Assembly: GCF_001038485.1 (NCBI RefSeq)
Contig: NZ_LDUE01000005.1
Coordinates: forward strand, 62,001-126,000
Length of the DNA: 64,000 bases
Source: Ornithinibacillus californiensis
Lineage (GTDB): Bacteria > Bacillota > Bacilli > Bacillales > Amphibacillaceae
Direction of reading: 5' to 3'
Positions 24,933 through 32,932 of this stretch are shown piece by piece (within the stretch, counting starts at the first letter, position 1; every line of letters starts with the position of its first letter). Below the pieces are notes generated by a model. It was not told the DNA's origin and did not search any database. It worked only from the letters and a program-made list of their open reading frames with translations. Position numbers and translations under genes: made by a program.

Positions 24933-26930
24933 TTATAGGTGTTTTTCAAACCAACCACAAATATGGTTTAGGCGTTCAATTCGTAATTCTGGTTTTCCAC
25001 TTCGGCTAAGTTCATGATTTGCACCTGGGAAGCGAACAAACTCTACTTCTTTCTTCAGATGCTTCAATGTAACAAATAATTGCTCTCCTTGCTCGATCGG
25101 ACAACGGTAATCCTGTTCACTATGCAAGATGAGTAGAGGTGTTTCCACTTGATCAGCATATTTTAAAGGAGAAATGTCCCATAATGCTTTTGGATCTTCT
25201 AGTAGGTCATAGCCATGTTGCCATTTGTTAAAGAAGTAACCAATATCACTTACGCCGTAGAAGCTCAACCAGTTACTGATAGAACGCTGTGTAACGGCAG
25301 CTTTGAAGCGGTTTGTATGGCCAACTATCCAGTTAGTCATGAAGCCACCATAGCTTCCACCAGTTACGCCTAAGCGATCAGCATCAACAAAGTTATACGT
25401 CTCAACCGCATAATCGACAGCAGACATAAGATCGTTGTAATCCCCACCACCATAGTCACTACGGCAAGCATTTACAAACTCTTGACCATGTCCATGACTA
25501 CCTCGTGGATTTACATAAAGTACGACATAGCCTTGGGCAGCGAGTAATTGCATTTCATGGAAGAATGTTTGACCATACATAACATGTGGTCCACCGTGTA
25601 TTTCTAATACTAGTGGGTATTTCTTTCCTTCTTCAAATCCATACGGGCGAAGTAACCAACCATGAACGTCCCAGTCGTCTTTTGCTTTGAAGGAAATTCG
25701 TTCTGGTGTTCCTACAGCAACTTCGTCAAGGAAGTCTCGGTTTGCATCAGTTAATTGCTTTACATTAGACTCAGAATCAAGTAAATAGAAATTACACGGA
25801 TTAGTAGGAGAGCTTACACCAACAATAAATGTATCTTCAGTTTGGCTATAAGAGAAGCCAAACACATGACTATCTACGTTATAAAGCTCTTTTAACTCTC
25901 CATTAAGACTCACTTCGTAAAGGTGAGTAGCGCCGTGGTTAGAACCAATGAAAAATATTTTTTCTTCATCGTTTGACCAGGTAGGACCCGATTCTGAAGA
26001 GCCTAGACGAGTATCACCAGCGATTAAATCTCCGATTGGGAAATCCCAGCTTTCGCTTAAGCAAGTTGTTTCTCTCGTTTGGATATCATAGATATATAGC
26101 TCTGTTAATGTTGCATTCAAATATTGTTGTTTGTGACCTAGATAGGCAATTTTATTACCACTTGGTGAGAACCTTGCTGAATAATAAGAGCCCTTACTAT
26201 CTGTAAGTTTTGTAATTTCTTTTGTTGCCGTATCTAATGTGTAAATATCACTTTTTAATTCATAGTCTGAATCCTCAATAAGGTTACCTACGAATAGAAT
26301 TGTTGATCCATCTGGTGAAATGTCTTGATAACCATGATGATGATCACCCTCTGTTAATTGCGTAAACGTTTCTGTTTCTAGTTCATATCGTACGATTTGT
26401 GATTTTTTCTCGTCTAGGAAACCACTTGCATCTGATTTATATTTTAAGTTCTTTACATGTAGTGGTTTTTTACTTTTTTCTTCTTTTTCTTTTTGTCTTT
26501 CTTCTTTTGTTAATTCTTTTTGGTTTGTTACATCATCATCTTTTTCTAGAGAAGCAGTAAAGATTAGTGACTTTCCGTCTTTTGACCACTCTGGGTTTAC
26601 AGCGCCGTTTTTGAATGTTGTCAGTTGTTTTGCTTCCCCACCATCAAGTGGAAGTAACCAAAGCTGAGGAACACCACTCCGTGTAGATTGGAATACAACA
26701 GATTTCCCATCTGGAGAAAAGCGTGGGTTACTGTTTTTATTGTGTCCGAAAGTCCATTGCTTGGAAGATTTTTCATTCAAATTTTGCACAAATAAATTAG
26801 ACTGATATTCTTTCTTGTCATTAATAGTAGTGGAAACATACGCATAAGCAGTTCCATCAGGTGAGAACTGAGGATCACTGAATACTTCTATGCTCATAAA
26901 ATCTTCTGTTGTTATTGCACGTTTTGTCAT
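24933..26930 (-). CDS. S9-family prolyl oligopeptidase (YuxL-like)
   Basis: A cytosolic serine peptidase of about 665 residues. The N-terminal 400 residues form a beta-propeller with repeated SPDG-type blades (FSPDGKSVVFQS, SPDGSTILFVG, FSPSGNKIAYLG). The catalytic domain contains the nucleophile elbow GGSYGGFMTNW, the Asp in LILHSEQDYRCP and the His in FPGANHELSRSGKP. Such enzymes cut short acylated or proline-containing peptides. ATG 26930 follows GGAGGA; an ATG 15 bases further upstream would cover that site. No signal peptide is present. Confidence 0.92.
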   Translation of the reverse strand: MTKRAITTEDFMSIEVFSDPQFSPDGTAYAYVSTTINDKKEYQSNLFVQNLNEKSSKQWTFGHNKNSNPRFSPDGKSVVFQSTRSGVPQLWLLPLDGGEAKQLTTFKNGAVNPEWSKDGKSLIFTASLEKDDDVTNQKELTKEERQKEKEEKSKKPLHVKNLKYKSDASGFLDEKKSQIVRYELETETFTQLTEGDHHHGYQDISPDGSTILFVGNLIEDSDYELKSDIYTLDTATKEITKLTDSKGSYYSARFSPSGNKIAYLGHKQQYLNATLTELYIYDIQTRETTCLSESWDFPIGDLIAGDTRLGSSESGPTWSNDEEKIFFIGSNHGATHLYEVSLNGELKELYNVDSHVFGFSYSQTEDTFIVGVSSPTNPCNFYLLDSESNVKQLTDANRDFLDEVAVGTPERISFKAKDDWDVHGWLLRPYGFEEGKKYPLVLEIHGGPHVMYGQTFFHEMQLLAAQGYVVLYVNPRGSHGHGQEFVNACRSDYGGGDYNDLMSAVDYAVETYNFVDADRLGVTGGSYGGFMTNWIVGHTNRFKAAVTQRSISNWLSFYGVSDIGYFFNKWQHGYDLLEDPKALWDISPLKYADQVETPLLILHSEQDYRCPIEQGEQLFVTLKHLKKEVEFVRFPGANHELSRSGKPELRIERLNHICGWFEKHL

Positions 26931-27096
26931 TGAATTTTCCTCCAATTGTATGTAAAATATTTAAAACTTACAGATGGAAAATTTCGAAAATTTACTATCT
27001 GCATCTGTAGCGATGACATTTACGGAGTAGGAGTAGATGCCAAGTTTTCTAATCTTTATTCTAAACTATTTCGTGTTACGAAGCAATTAGGAATTT

Positions 27097-27606
27097 CTAG
27101 TTTGCTAGACTTTTCCCGAGCCATTTCTTTAATTGTTTCCTGTTTTTGAAAATAAGGATTTCTTTGCCTCTAAGCTGAGAGAGCCTATCATACATCTTTG
27201 GTGCTTTGTCCTTATTATAATTCTTGGTCCAAAGGATGAAATCCATATTGAGCCGTTCTGGACAATCCTTCCCCATGTCTGGTCTCGTCTTATTACGATA
27301 TTGGATTCTTCTTTTTGTAATACCGTATAAACAACGTAGGGTGGAATAATTTAGGAAGATAATGGTATCTGCATTTTCTAATCGCTTTGGTAATGTTGCG
27401 CCGTAATTCCCATCAATTATCCAACTATCTAGTTTCAATATCTCATCATGATTTTGTAGAAACTCGTCCTCATTGGATGGTTGCCAATTTGGTTTCCAGT
27501 AAAAGGAGTCCATATGATAAACGGGAATATGAAGTTTTTCACCTAGTTGTTTAGCAAGTGTTGATTTCCCAGCACCAGGATTTCCAAGTATCGTAATTTT
27601 CTTCAT
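27097..27606 (-). CDS. P-loop kinase-like protein (FlaR/DNA topology modulation type)
   Basis: A 169-residue protein of the adenylate-kinase-like P-loop group. Walker A is ILGNPGAGKSTLAKQL; HMDSFYWKPNWQ and SWIIDGNYGATLPKR follow; ADTIIFLNYSTLRCLYGITKRR is the lid-like arginine-rich region. Such proteins are often named topology modulation protein FlaR, but direct evidence for that role is thin and a small-molecule kinase is equally likely. ATG 27606 has AAGGAGG 6 bases upstream. It ends about 170 bp upstream of the S9 peptidase start on the same strand. Confidence 0.8.
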   Translation of the reverse strand: MKKITILGNPGAGKSTLAKQLGEKLHIPVYHMDSFYWKPNWQPSNEDEFLQNHDEILKLDSWIIDGNYGATLPKRLENADTIIFLNYSTLRCLYGITKRRIQYRNKTRPDMGKDCPERLNMDFILWTKNYNKDKAPKMYDRLSQLRGKEILIFKNRKQLKKWLGKSLAN

Positions 27607-27644
27607 GAGATACCTCCTTATTAAGACTAAATATTCCGAAATAC

Positions 27645-27701
27645 AAAAAAGAAACATAGGCTGTCTTATAGGAAGGATACTATTTCCTAAGAAGACAGCC
27701 T
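27645..27701 (-). terminator. terminator of dat
   Basis: On the minus strand AGGCTGTCTT and AAGACAGCCT (27658-27667 with 27692-27701) form the stem, with an inner AGGAA/TTCCT pairing and a T-rich tail after it. Confidence 0.82.
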
Positions 27702-27705
27702 TGTA

Positions 27706-28578
27706 TTAGGCGTTAGCAATTAGATTTTCTATTATGTTAGCATCTTTTTCATAGGCAGCTTGTAGCTTTCTAGTAATCTCACCAGGCATCCCATCCTTAA
27801 CTGGGCTACCATCAACGGTAATAATTGGCGTGATTTCTGACGTACTACTAGAGAGGAATAGTTCATCAGCATTCGCTATATCATCAAGCATAAATGGTTC
27901 TTCGATAAGTGGGATGTTTAAATCAGTAACAAATCTTTCAATTGCCATACGAACACATCCGTGCAAAATGTTTCTAGTTGTAGGGTGTGTATATATTTTT
28001 CCATCCTTCACTAAATAAACATTAGAAGATGAGCACTCTGTTACAACGCCATCCTTATGGAGGATTGCTTCATAACAGCCCTGTTCTTTTGCTTCTTGCT
28101 TTGCCATTACATTCGGCAATAGATTAAGACTCTTTATATAACAATTCTCCCAGCGAATGTCGCGGTGTGTGATAACCCCGACGCCATTCTTTAAGGTTAC
28201 TAGATTACGAGGAACTGCTTGGACATACGCATAAATATTTGGCTCGACATTCGTTGGGAAAACATGATCACGTGGTGCTGATCCTCGGGAAATTTGCATA
28301 TATACTTTCCCATTTTCAGCCATGTTATTTCGCTCTAATAATTCGAGTAATAAGTTTTTGATTTCTTCCTTAGAATGGGAGAGTTTTATTTTAATAGCTT
28401 CTGTTGAACGGAATAACCGATCAATATGTTCATCAAATAAATAATAGGTTCCATTGTAGATACGAATTACTTCATATATACCATCCCCGAACTGAAGAGC
28501 GCGCTCTTCAAGTGGGAATTTTAAACTGTCACGATGAATAAACTTTTCTTGTGATAAGATAACTGGAAATACTGACAA
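27706..28578 (-). CDS. dat: D-amino-acid aminotransferase
   Basis: A 290-residue fold-type IV PLP enzyme that makes D-glutamate or D-alanine for the cell wall from keto acids. Key blocks: FGDGIYEVIRIYNG (N-terminal substrate pocket), the PLP lysine K149 in CYIKSLNLLPNV, the Glu in DGVVTECSSSNVYLV, and the C-terminal LSSSTSEITPI phosphate-binding turn. The start is TTG 28578 with AAGGAGGGG 7 bases upstream. In Bacillus the dat gene is usually single or near a dipeptidase; here it is monocistronic. Confidence 0.93.
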   Translation of the reverse strand: MSVFPVILSQEKFIHRDSLKFPLEERALQFGDGIYEVIRIYNGTYYLFDEHIDRLFRSTEAIKIKLSHSKEEIKNLLLELLERNNMAENGKVYMQISRGSAPRDHVFPTNVEPNIYAYVQAVPRNLVTLKNGVGVITHRDIRWENCYIKSLNLLPNVMAKQEAKEQGCYEAILHKDGVVTECSSSNVYLVKDGKIYTHPTTRNILHGCVRMAIERFVTDLNIPLIEEPFMLDDIANADELFLSSSTSEITPIITVDGSPVKDGMPGEITRKLQAAYEKDANIIENLIANA

Positions 28579-28821
28579 CTCAATTCCCCTCCTTATTGTT
28601 ATGACTATTTTATTACTTCACTATGCTGTTGTAAATGATTGTTTTAATATATTATTCAAATTGTTTTTTGGGGTTATAAATTATAATCGCTATGGCGTGT
28701 GGAAAAGAGGCAAAAAGCTAAAGTTTGTTCCGATTTCGCTAAAGTTAAAACTAAATTCGCTAAAGATTCATCAATCTATGCTAAACATTATGTCAACCAA
28801 CTAGAAAAGTAAAAAAAGTTC
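28579..28821. other. gene-free AT-rich stretch upstream of dat
   Basis: It should contain the dat promoter on the minus strand. On the plus strand a frame ending at 28804 reads as a plausible Lys-rich peptide but has no ribosome site. A direct repeat TTCGCTAAAG occurs twice 21 bp apart near 28735-28765. Nothing else is recognised. Confidence 0.3.
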
Positions 28822-28850
28822 TTGCACGATGACAATTATATTGTTATAAT
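28822..28850 (+). promoter_or_regulatory. strong sigma-A-type promoter of the tRNA-Gly unit
   Basis: TTGCAC (28822-28827) and a perfect TATAAT (28845-28850) are spaced by exactly 17 bp. The expected transcription start is near 28857, about 200 nt before the tRNA. Confidence 0.75.
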
Positions 28851-28856
28851 TGCTAT

Positions 28857-29060
28857 CGTACTCAAAAAAACGTGCTCATTGGACCAAGCGCTAAACATTG
28901 CCAGAAAACAGCGGGTGTAGTAACGAGCAACACATCCACCGAATTCGCTACGAGTTGCCCCGAGGAATATACATCTTCGAATAAGCTAGTAGACGCAGAG
29001 GCATAATGGACCACATATGGCGCGGTCAACAAAATAAAATAATACTTCCAAATACACAAC
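28857..29060 (+). other. long unexplained leader before tRNA-Gly
   Basis: This roughly 204-nt stretch lies between the promoter and the tRNA and is clearly richer in G+C than the flanking DNA. It contains GCGGGTGTAGT at 28911-28921, identical to the first 11 bases of the tRNA at 29061 and exactly 150 bp before it. GGGTGT can pair with ACATCC nearby. No coding frame with a ribosome site exists. It may be a degraded tRNA copy or a structured RNA. Confidence 0.45.
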
Positions 29061-29131
29061 GCGGGTGTAGTTTAATGGTAAAACTCTAGCCTTCCAAGCT
29101 AATGTCGTGGGTTCGATTCCCATCACCCGCT
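29061..29131 (+). tRNA. tRNA-Gly (anticodon TCC)
   Basis: A 71-nt tRNA. The acceptor stem GCGGGTG/CACCCGC is perfect; the D arm is GTTT/AAAC, the anticodon loop CTTCCAA gives anticodon TCC, and the T arm is GTGGG-TTCGATT-CCCAT with one end mismatch. The discriminator is T and CCA is not encoded. The first pair of the anticodon stem (27-43) appears to be C-A instead of the T-A expected from Bacillus tRNA-Gly. Confidence 0.95.
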
Positions 29132-29146
29132 CCATACATATGTCCT

Positions 29147-29188
29147 AACGCAGTGTTTCGTAAAAACTTACGAAATGTTGCGTTTTTA
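29147..29188 (+). terminator. terminator of the tRNA-Gly transcript
   Basis: AACGCA and TGCGTT form the outer stem and TTTCGTAA/TTACGAAA the inner stem, followed by TTTTT. Confidence 0.9.
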
Positions 29189-29281
29189 CTTTTCCTGGAC
29201 ATTTTTAGCCTAAAGACTTAACAAATTAACGTTCACGTAGTATCGTAATGATAGATTACAACAAGAAGGGAGGCCATACAA

Positions 29282-30433
29282 ATGAACATCAACCAACTCC
29301 AACAAGAAATCATTGATTACAGTAAAGAACTTGGGATAGATAAAATTGGTTTTACAACTGCTGATGTTTTTAGCGAGTTAAAAGAGAGATTAAAGCGTCA
29401 GCAAGAATTAAAATATGATTCAGGGTTTGAAAAAGGATCGAATGAGGAACGTACGGAGCCAAGACGATTGCTTCCTGAAGCGCAATCCATCATTTCTATT
29501 GCTATGGCCTACCCATCACGAATGCAAAAGGATGCCCCGAAAAGTACGAAGGAAGAGAGAAGAGGTTTCTTTTGTCGTGCTTCATGGGGAATGGATTATC
29601 ATCATGTACTAAGGGAACGACTACAAAAATTAGAAGCTTTTATACATGAAAAGGTAGAAGATGCCGTTACTAAAGTAATGGTTGATACCGGTGAACTATC
29701 AGATAAAGCAGTTGCAGAGCGTGCTGGAATAGGGTATGTAGGAAAAAACACGTTACTTATTACCGAAGAATACGGTTCCTTTGTTTATATCGGAGAACTA
29801 ATGACGAATATTCCGTTTGTACCGGACACACCTGCAGAAGATGGATGCGGAGATTGCAGGAAGTGTATCGATGCTTGTCCTACTGGAGCAATAGTGCAAG
29901 GTGGACAATTGAATGCGCAACGCTGTATTGCTTTTCTGACACAAACGAAGGATTTTCTTCCAGAAGAATTTCGCACGAAGCTCGGCAACCGAGTATATGG
30001 CTGTGATACGTGTCAGTTAGTTTGTCCTAAGAATAAAAAGATTGATTTTCATATTCATCCAGAATTTGAACCAGATAATGATATCGCTAAGCCGAAGTTA
30101 AAACCGATGCTTACGATTTCTAACAGAGAATTTAAAGAACAATTTGGTCATGTAGCAGGAGCTTGGCGCGGGAAAAAGCCAATTCAGCGTAATGCAATCA
30201 TTGGACTTGGCCACTATAAAGATAAAACAGCGGTAGATGAATTAATCGCCATCATGAATAATGACCCAAGACCTGTAATTCGCGGAACAGCAGCATGGTC
30301 GTTAGGAAAAATAGGAACAGACCAAGGATTTGCTGCAATCACAAAGGCAATGGAAAAAGAAAATGATGCGGATGTTCTTTATGAAATGGAGAAAGGTTTA
30401 GCATTTCGTGAAGTGCAGCCTATTAAGGAGTAG
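29282..30433 (+). CDS. queG: epoxyqueuosine reductase QueG
   Basis: A 383-residue enzyme for the last step of queuosine synthesis in tRNA wobble position 34: cobalamin-dependent reduction of epoxyqueuosine. DGCGDCRKCIDACPTGAI and GCDTCQLVCPKN supply the cysteines of two [4Fe-4S] clusters. VDTGELSDKAVAERAGIGYVGKNTLLI is the conserved catalytic region including the Asp. The C-terminal part (about 300-375) holds HEAT-like repeats (RNAIIGLGHYKD, IRGTAAWSLGKIG) that bind tRNA. AAGGGAGG precedes ATG 29282. It is followed by ogt with a 5-bp gap. Confidence 0.96.
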   Translation: MNINQLQQEIIDYSKELGIDKIGFTTADVFSELKERLKRQQELKYDSGFEKGSNEERTEPRRLLPEAQSIISIAMAYPSRMQKDAPKSTKEERRGFFCRASWGMDYHHVLRERLQKLEAFIHEKVEDAVTKVMVDTGELSDKAVAERAGIGYVGKNTLLITEEYGSFVYIGELMTNIPFVPDTPAEDGCGDCRKCIDACPTGAIVQGGQLNAQRCIAFLTQTKDFLPEEFRTKLGNRVYGCDTCQLVCPKNKKIDFHIHPEFEPDNDIAKPKLKPMLTISNREFKEQFGHVAGAWRGKKPIQRNAIIGLGHYKDKTAVDELIAIMNNDPRPVIRGTAAWSLGKIGTDQGFAAITKAMEKENDADVLYEMEKGLAFREVQPIKE

Positions 30434-30438
30434 GTGTA

Positions 30439-30954
30439 ATGGCTGATTTATATTATGGGGAGTTTGATACGCCTATAGGGACGTTGTTAGTAGTAACAGA
30501 TGATAACAAAGTTGTTCGTATTGATTATGGTACGTTTGCTGATCATGAGGAAAAGATCACGAAATGGTTAAAACAACATTATACTCATGAGGAGATTGTC
30601 GCTTCGCCAGAAAAAATCAGCCATGTTCAGAAGCAGCTAGATGAGTATTTTAGCAAAGAAAGAACAACATTTGAGTTAAAATTTGCTTTTCACGGGACGC
30701 CATTTCAACGGAAGGTATGGGAAGCACTACTCCAGGAACTTCCCTATGGTAAAGCAAAGAGCTATAAGGAAATTGCAATCGCAATAGGTAATCCAAAAGC
30801 AGTCCGCGCTGTTGGTGGAGCAGTGAATAAAAATCCTTTCTCCATTTTAGTACCGTGCCACCGTGTGATAGGGGCTAATGGGAAATTAGTTGGCTATAAT
30901 GGTGGCCTTGATAAAAAAGAATATTTATTAAAACATGAAGAAATATTACCTTAG
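30439..30954 (+). CDS. ogt: methylated-DNA-protein cysteine methyltransferase
   Basis: A 171-residue suicide repair protein that removes O6-alkyl groups from guanine. The acceptor is Cys140 in ILVPCHRVIG; YGKAKSYKEIA with AIGNPKAVRAVGGAVNKNP is the DNA-binding helix-turn-helix with the arginine finger. It has only the N-terminal RNase-H-like and C-terminal domains, with no Ada regulatory part. It starts 5 bp after queG, so the two are cotranscribed; the pairing is likely fortuitous in function. Confidence 0.95.
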   Translation: MADLYYGEFDTPIGTLLVVTDDNKVVRIDYGTFADHEEKITKWLKQHYTHEEIVASPEKISHVQKQLDEYFSKERTTFELKFAFHGTPFQRKVWEALLQELPYGKAKSYKEIAIAIGNPKAVRAVGGAVNKNPFSILVPCHRVIGANGKLVGYNGGLDKKEYLLKHEEILP

Positions 30955-30961
30955 ACTAGCT

Positions 30962-30997
30962 TTCCCTCCATATATATCTTAATGGAGGGGATTTTTT
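30962..30997 (+). terminator. terminator-shaped hairpin containing the amidase ribosome site
   Basis: CCCTCCAT (30964-30971) pairs with ATGGAGGG (30982-30989) around a 10-nt loop, followed by T6 that ends directly at ATG 30998. The GGAGGGG in the 3' arm is the only ribosome site for the next gene, so the same hairpin can stop transcription or block translation. Confidence 0.75.
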
Positions 30998-31843
30998 ATG
31001 AAACAACTTGAAGCGTTTTGGCTGGAACAATTTGAGTCTGAGAATCCGAAGTTCGATTGGTTAGAAAAACAAAAGGAATTGTTTCATAACCGCGGTTTGA
31101 AATTAGTTCGAGTAAATGGAAAAGGGCATATTTATCAAAGATTAAAGTATGACGACAAGGAAAAAGTGTATTACCATTTACACCTATCGATGCTTCTTAA
31201 ACAAGGCAATCATTTTGTTAGAGAAGAACGAACTATTCCATATGAATTTATTATGAAAAATGGTGAGATATTGGACCATAAGCAAACCGTTGAAGGTCAG
31301 CCTGAGGAACAGTTAGAGAATTTGAAGCCAGATACTTCAACAGATGAAAAGGGAGAAAGATTTAGTTACGACCGACTAGCGGCTGTCCAGTATGCTGAAA
31401 GATGGTGGAACAGTTATAACCCGCAGTATCGAAAGTTTGATGTGGATTGCACGAATTATGTTTCCCAATGTTTGCATGCAGGTGGTGCACCGATGCGAGG
31501 AGCACCAAATCGAAGTCAAGGATGGTGGTATTCAGGGAATAATTGGAGCTATAGTTGGGCAGTTGCCCACTCCTTGAGATGGTTTTTGTCTGGGTCAACC
31601 CATGGCTTAAAAGGAACGGAAGTAGAATCAGCAAGTGAACTAGAGCCCGGCGATATAATTTGCTATGACTTTCAAGGTGATGGTAGGTGGGATCATAATA
31701 CGATTGTCGTTGCAAAAGATGCATACGGGTTGCCTTTAGTTAATGCCCATACCCAAAATAGCCGACATCGCTATTGGTCATATGAAGACTCGAGTGCATA
31801 TACCCCTAATATAAAATATAAGTTTTTCCGTATTGGGGTTTAA
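30998..31843 (+). CDS. amidase-domain protein (Amidase_6 type, YhbB-like)
   Basis: A 281-residue protein without a signal peptide. The last 160 residues form an Amidase_6-type module: YDRLAAVQYAERWWNSYNPQY, then FDVDCTNYVSQCLHAGGAPM with the likely catalytic Cys, and DGRWDHNTIVVAKD with the His. The N-terminal 110 residues are charged and unrecognised. In B. subtilis yhbB lies beside queG and cspR (trmL), the same order as here, which supports the call. The substrate is unknown. Expression probably depends on the hairpin at 30962. Confidence 0.8.
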   Translation: MKQLEAFWLEQFESENPKFDWLEKQKELFHNRGLKLVRVNGKGHIYQRLKYDDKEKVYYHLHLSMLLKQGNHFVREERTIPYEFIMKNGEILDHKQTVEGQPEEQLENLKPDTSTDEKGERFSYDRLAAVQYAERWWNSYNPQYRKFDVDCTNYVSQCLHAGGAPMRGAPNRSQGWWYSGNNWSYSWAVAHSLRWFLSGSTHGLKGTEVESASELEPGDIICYDFQGDGRWDHNTIVVAKDAYGLPLVNAHTQNSRHRYWSYEDSSAYTPNIKYKFFRIGV

Positions 31844-31901
31844 TGATATAATAAATAAGTTGATTAATTGTGCAAAGGGACAAAGCAAGGAGAAATGAAT
31901 C

Positions 31902-32375
31902 ATGAGTTTACATGTCGTATTATTTGAACCAGAAATCCCGGCTAATACGGGTAACATCGGAAGAACGTGCCTCGCAACTGATACGAAGCTACACTTAATT
32001 CACCCACTTGGTTTCTCTACGGATGACAAGGCGGTTCGACGAGCAGGATTAGATTATTGGAAAGAAGTCGATATCGTTGAACACAACTCGATTTTTGATT
32101 TATACGATAACTATCCTAATGGGAAATTTTATTATATCGAAAACTTTGGTACAAAGCACTATACCGATTATGATTATAGTAATCTGGAAGAAGATATCTT
32201 CTTTGTGTTTGGTAAGGAGTCGACTGGTTTTCCTAAGGAACTTCTAGTAGGAAAAGAAGATCAATGCCTTCGAATTCATATGAATGATAAGGTTCGTTCA
32301 CTGAACCTATCCAATACTGCCGCAATCATAATTTATGAAGCGCTAAGACAACAAGGTTTTCCAAAATTGACTTAA
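31902..32375 (+). CDS. trmL: tRNA (cytidine/uridine-34-2'-O)-methyltransferase TrmL
   Basis: A 157-residue SPOUT methyltransferase that modifies the wobble base of tRNA-Leu. The knotted SAM site shows in EPEIPANTGNIGRTCLAT at the start, FVFGKESTGFPKELL, and RIHMNDKVRSLNLSNTAAIIIYEALRQ at the end. An AAGGAG site precedes ATG 31902. It completes a group with queG in which two genes act on tRNA position 34. Confidence 0.95.
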   Translation: MSLHVVLFEPEIPANTGNIGRTCLATDTKLHLIHPLGFSTDDKAVRRAGLDYWKEVDIVEHNSIFDLYDNYPNGKFYYIENFGTKHYTDYDYSNLEEDIFFVFGKESTGFPKELLVGKEDQCLRIHMNDKVRSLNLSNTAAIIIYEALRQQGFPKLT

Positions 32376-32380
32376 CATTT

Positions 32381-32413
32381 GCGTCATTCACTATAGGTGG
32401 ATGGCGTTTTTTG
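32381..32413 (+). terminator. terminator of the queG-trmL group
   Basis: GCGTCATTCAC pairs with GTGGATGGCG using G-T pairs, followed by TTTTTT. Confidence 0.75.
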
Positions 32414-32475
32414 TACTAACGGTGAAAACAGTAATGCTTCTCTCTAAATATTGAGAGTCGCCAGGAGCTAATTTT

Positions 32476-32513
32476 TGGCAAAAATAAAACTAGCTCCACA
32501 AAAGAGCTAGCTT
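32476..32513 (-). terminator. terminator of the 33-residue peptide gene
   Basis: On the minus strand AGCTAGCTC and GAGCTAGTT pair around a 6-nt loop, followed by TTTATTTTTG. Confidence 0.75.
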
Positions 32514-32523
32514 TCATACGCTA

Positions 32524-32625
32524 TTATTGATTTTTCTTTGGTACTCCTGGTTTTGCATCATATCCTGCTGTGAAAATACTAATTAGAAATGTAACGGTTA
32601 CACCTATGATAAGTGCTAATTTCAT
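32524..32625 (-). CDS. 33-residue single-helix membrane peptide
   Basis: An ATG at 32625 preceded by AAGGAGG (8-base gap) opens a 33-codon frame. The peptide is MKLALIIGVTVTFLISIF, then TAGYDAKPGVPKKNQ: one membrane helix or signal followed by a short polar tail. A terminator follows directly. Ribosome site, hydrophobic profile and terminator together make it very likely a real gene, though I do not recognise it. It lies in the gap between trmL and odhA, on the opposite strand from both. Confidence 0.75.
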   Translation of the reverse strand: MKLALIIGVTVTFLISIFTAGYDAKPGVPKKNQ

Positions 32626-32932
32626 TGGGGAATCCTCCTTTAATCAAATACATATGTAAGAAAGGTATCTAAATCATATCTGTTCCCATTATAACGAAAA
32701 AGTATCCGAATGTGAACTAAGATTAGTTACAATTACGTGAACTGATAAGCAAGAAAATTCGGCAAATTTCTAATTCGATACAATTCTGGGATTATGCGCA
32801 TAAGATATATTGTTTCCCTTTTGAAAATAAGGTATATTAGTTGATGAAGAATCAAGTCAGTTCTATAATAGACTTGCGAATAAAAACCGTTTTCATACGG
32901 AGAAATGTTAACTTCTAATGGGGGTATAAGAC
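32626..32932. other. intergenic region upstream of odhA
   Basis: No gene is visible. It holds the likely promoter of the small minus-strand gene and the odhA promoter (see 32810). Confidence 0.4.
32810..32838 (+). promoter_or_regulatory. putative odhAB promoter
   Basis: TTGTTT (32810-32815) and TATATT (32833-32838) with a 17-bp spacer, about 95 bp before the odhA start. Confidence 0.45.

Noticed and set aside
26966-27010. Inverted repeat TACAGATG/CATCTGTA with a long loop between the S9 peptidase and FlaR-like genes
   Set aside because: Loop of about 25 nt and weak tail; too little to call an operator or terminator.
28690-28804. Lys-rich peptide frame ending KHYVNQLEK
   Set aside because: Reads protein-like but has no start with a ribosome site and a stop just upstream; perhaps a decayed gene.
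28862-29059. Minus-strand 65-codon frame upstream of tRNA-Gly
   Set aside because: No ribosome site, and it lies antisense to a promoter-driven leader.
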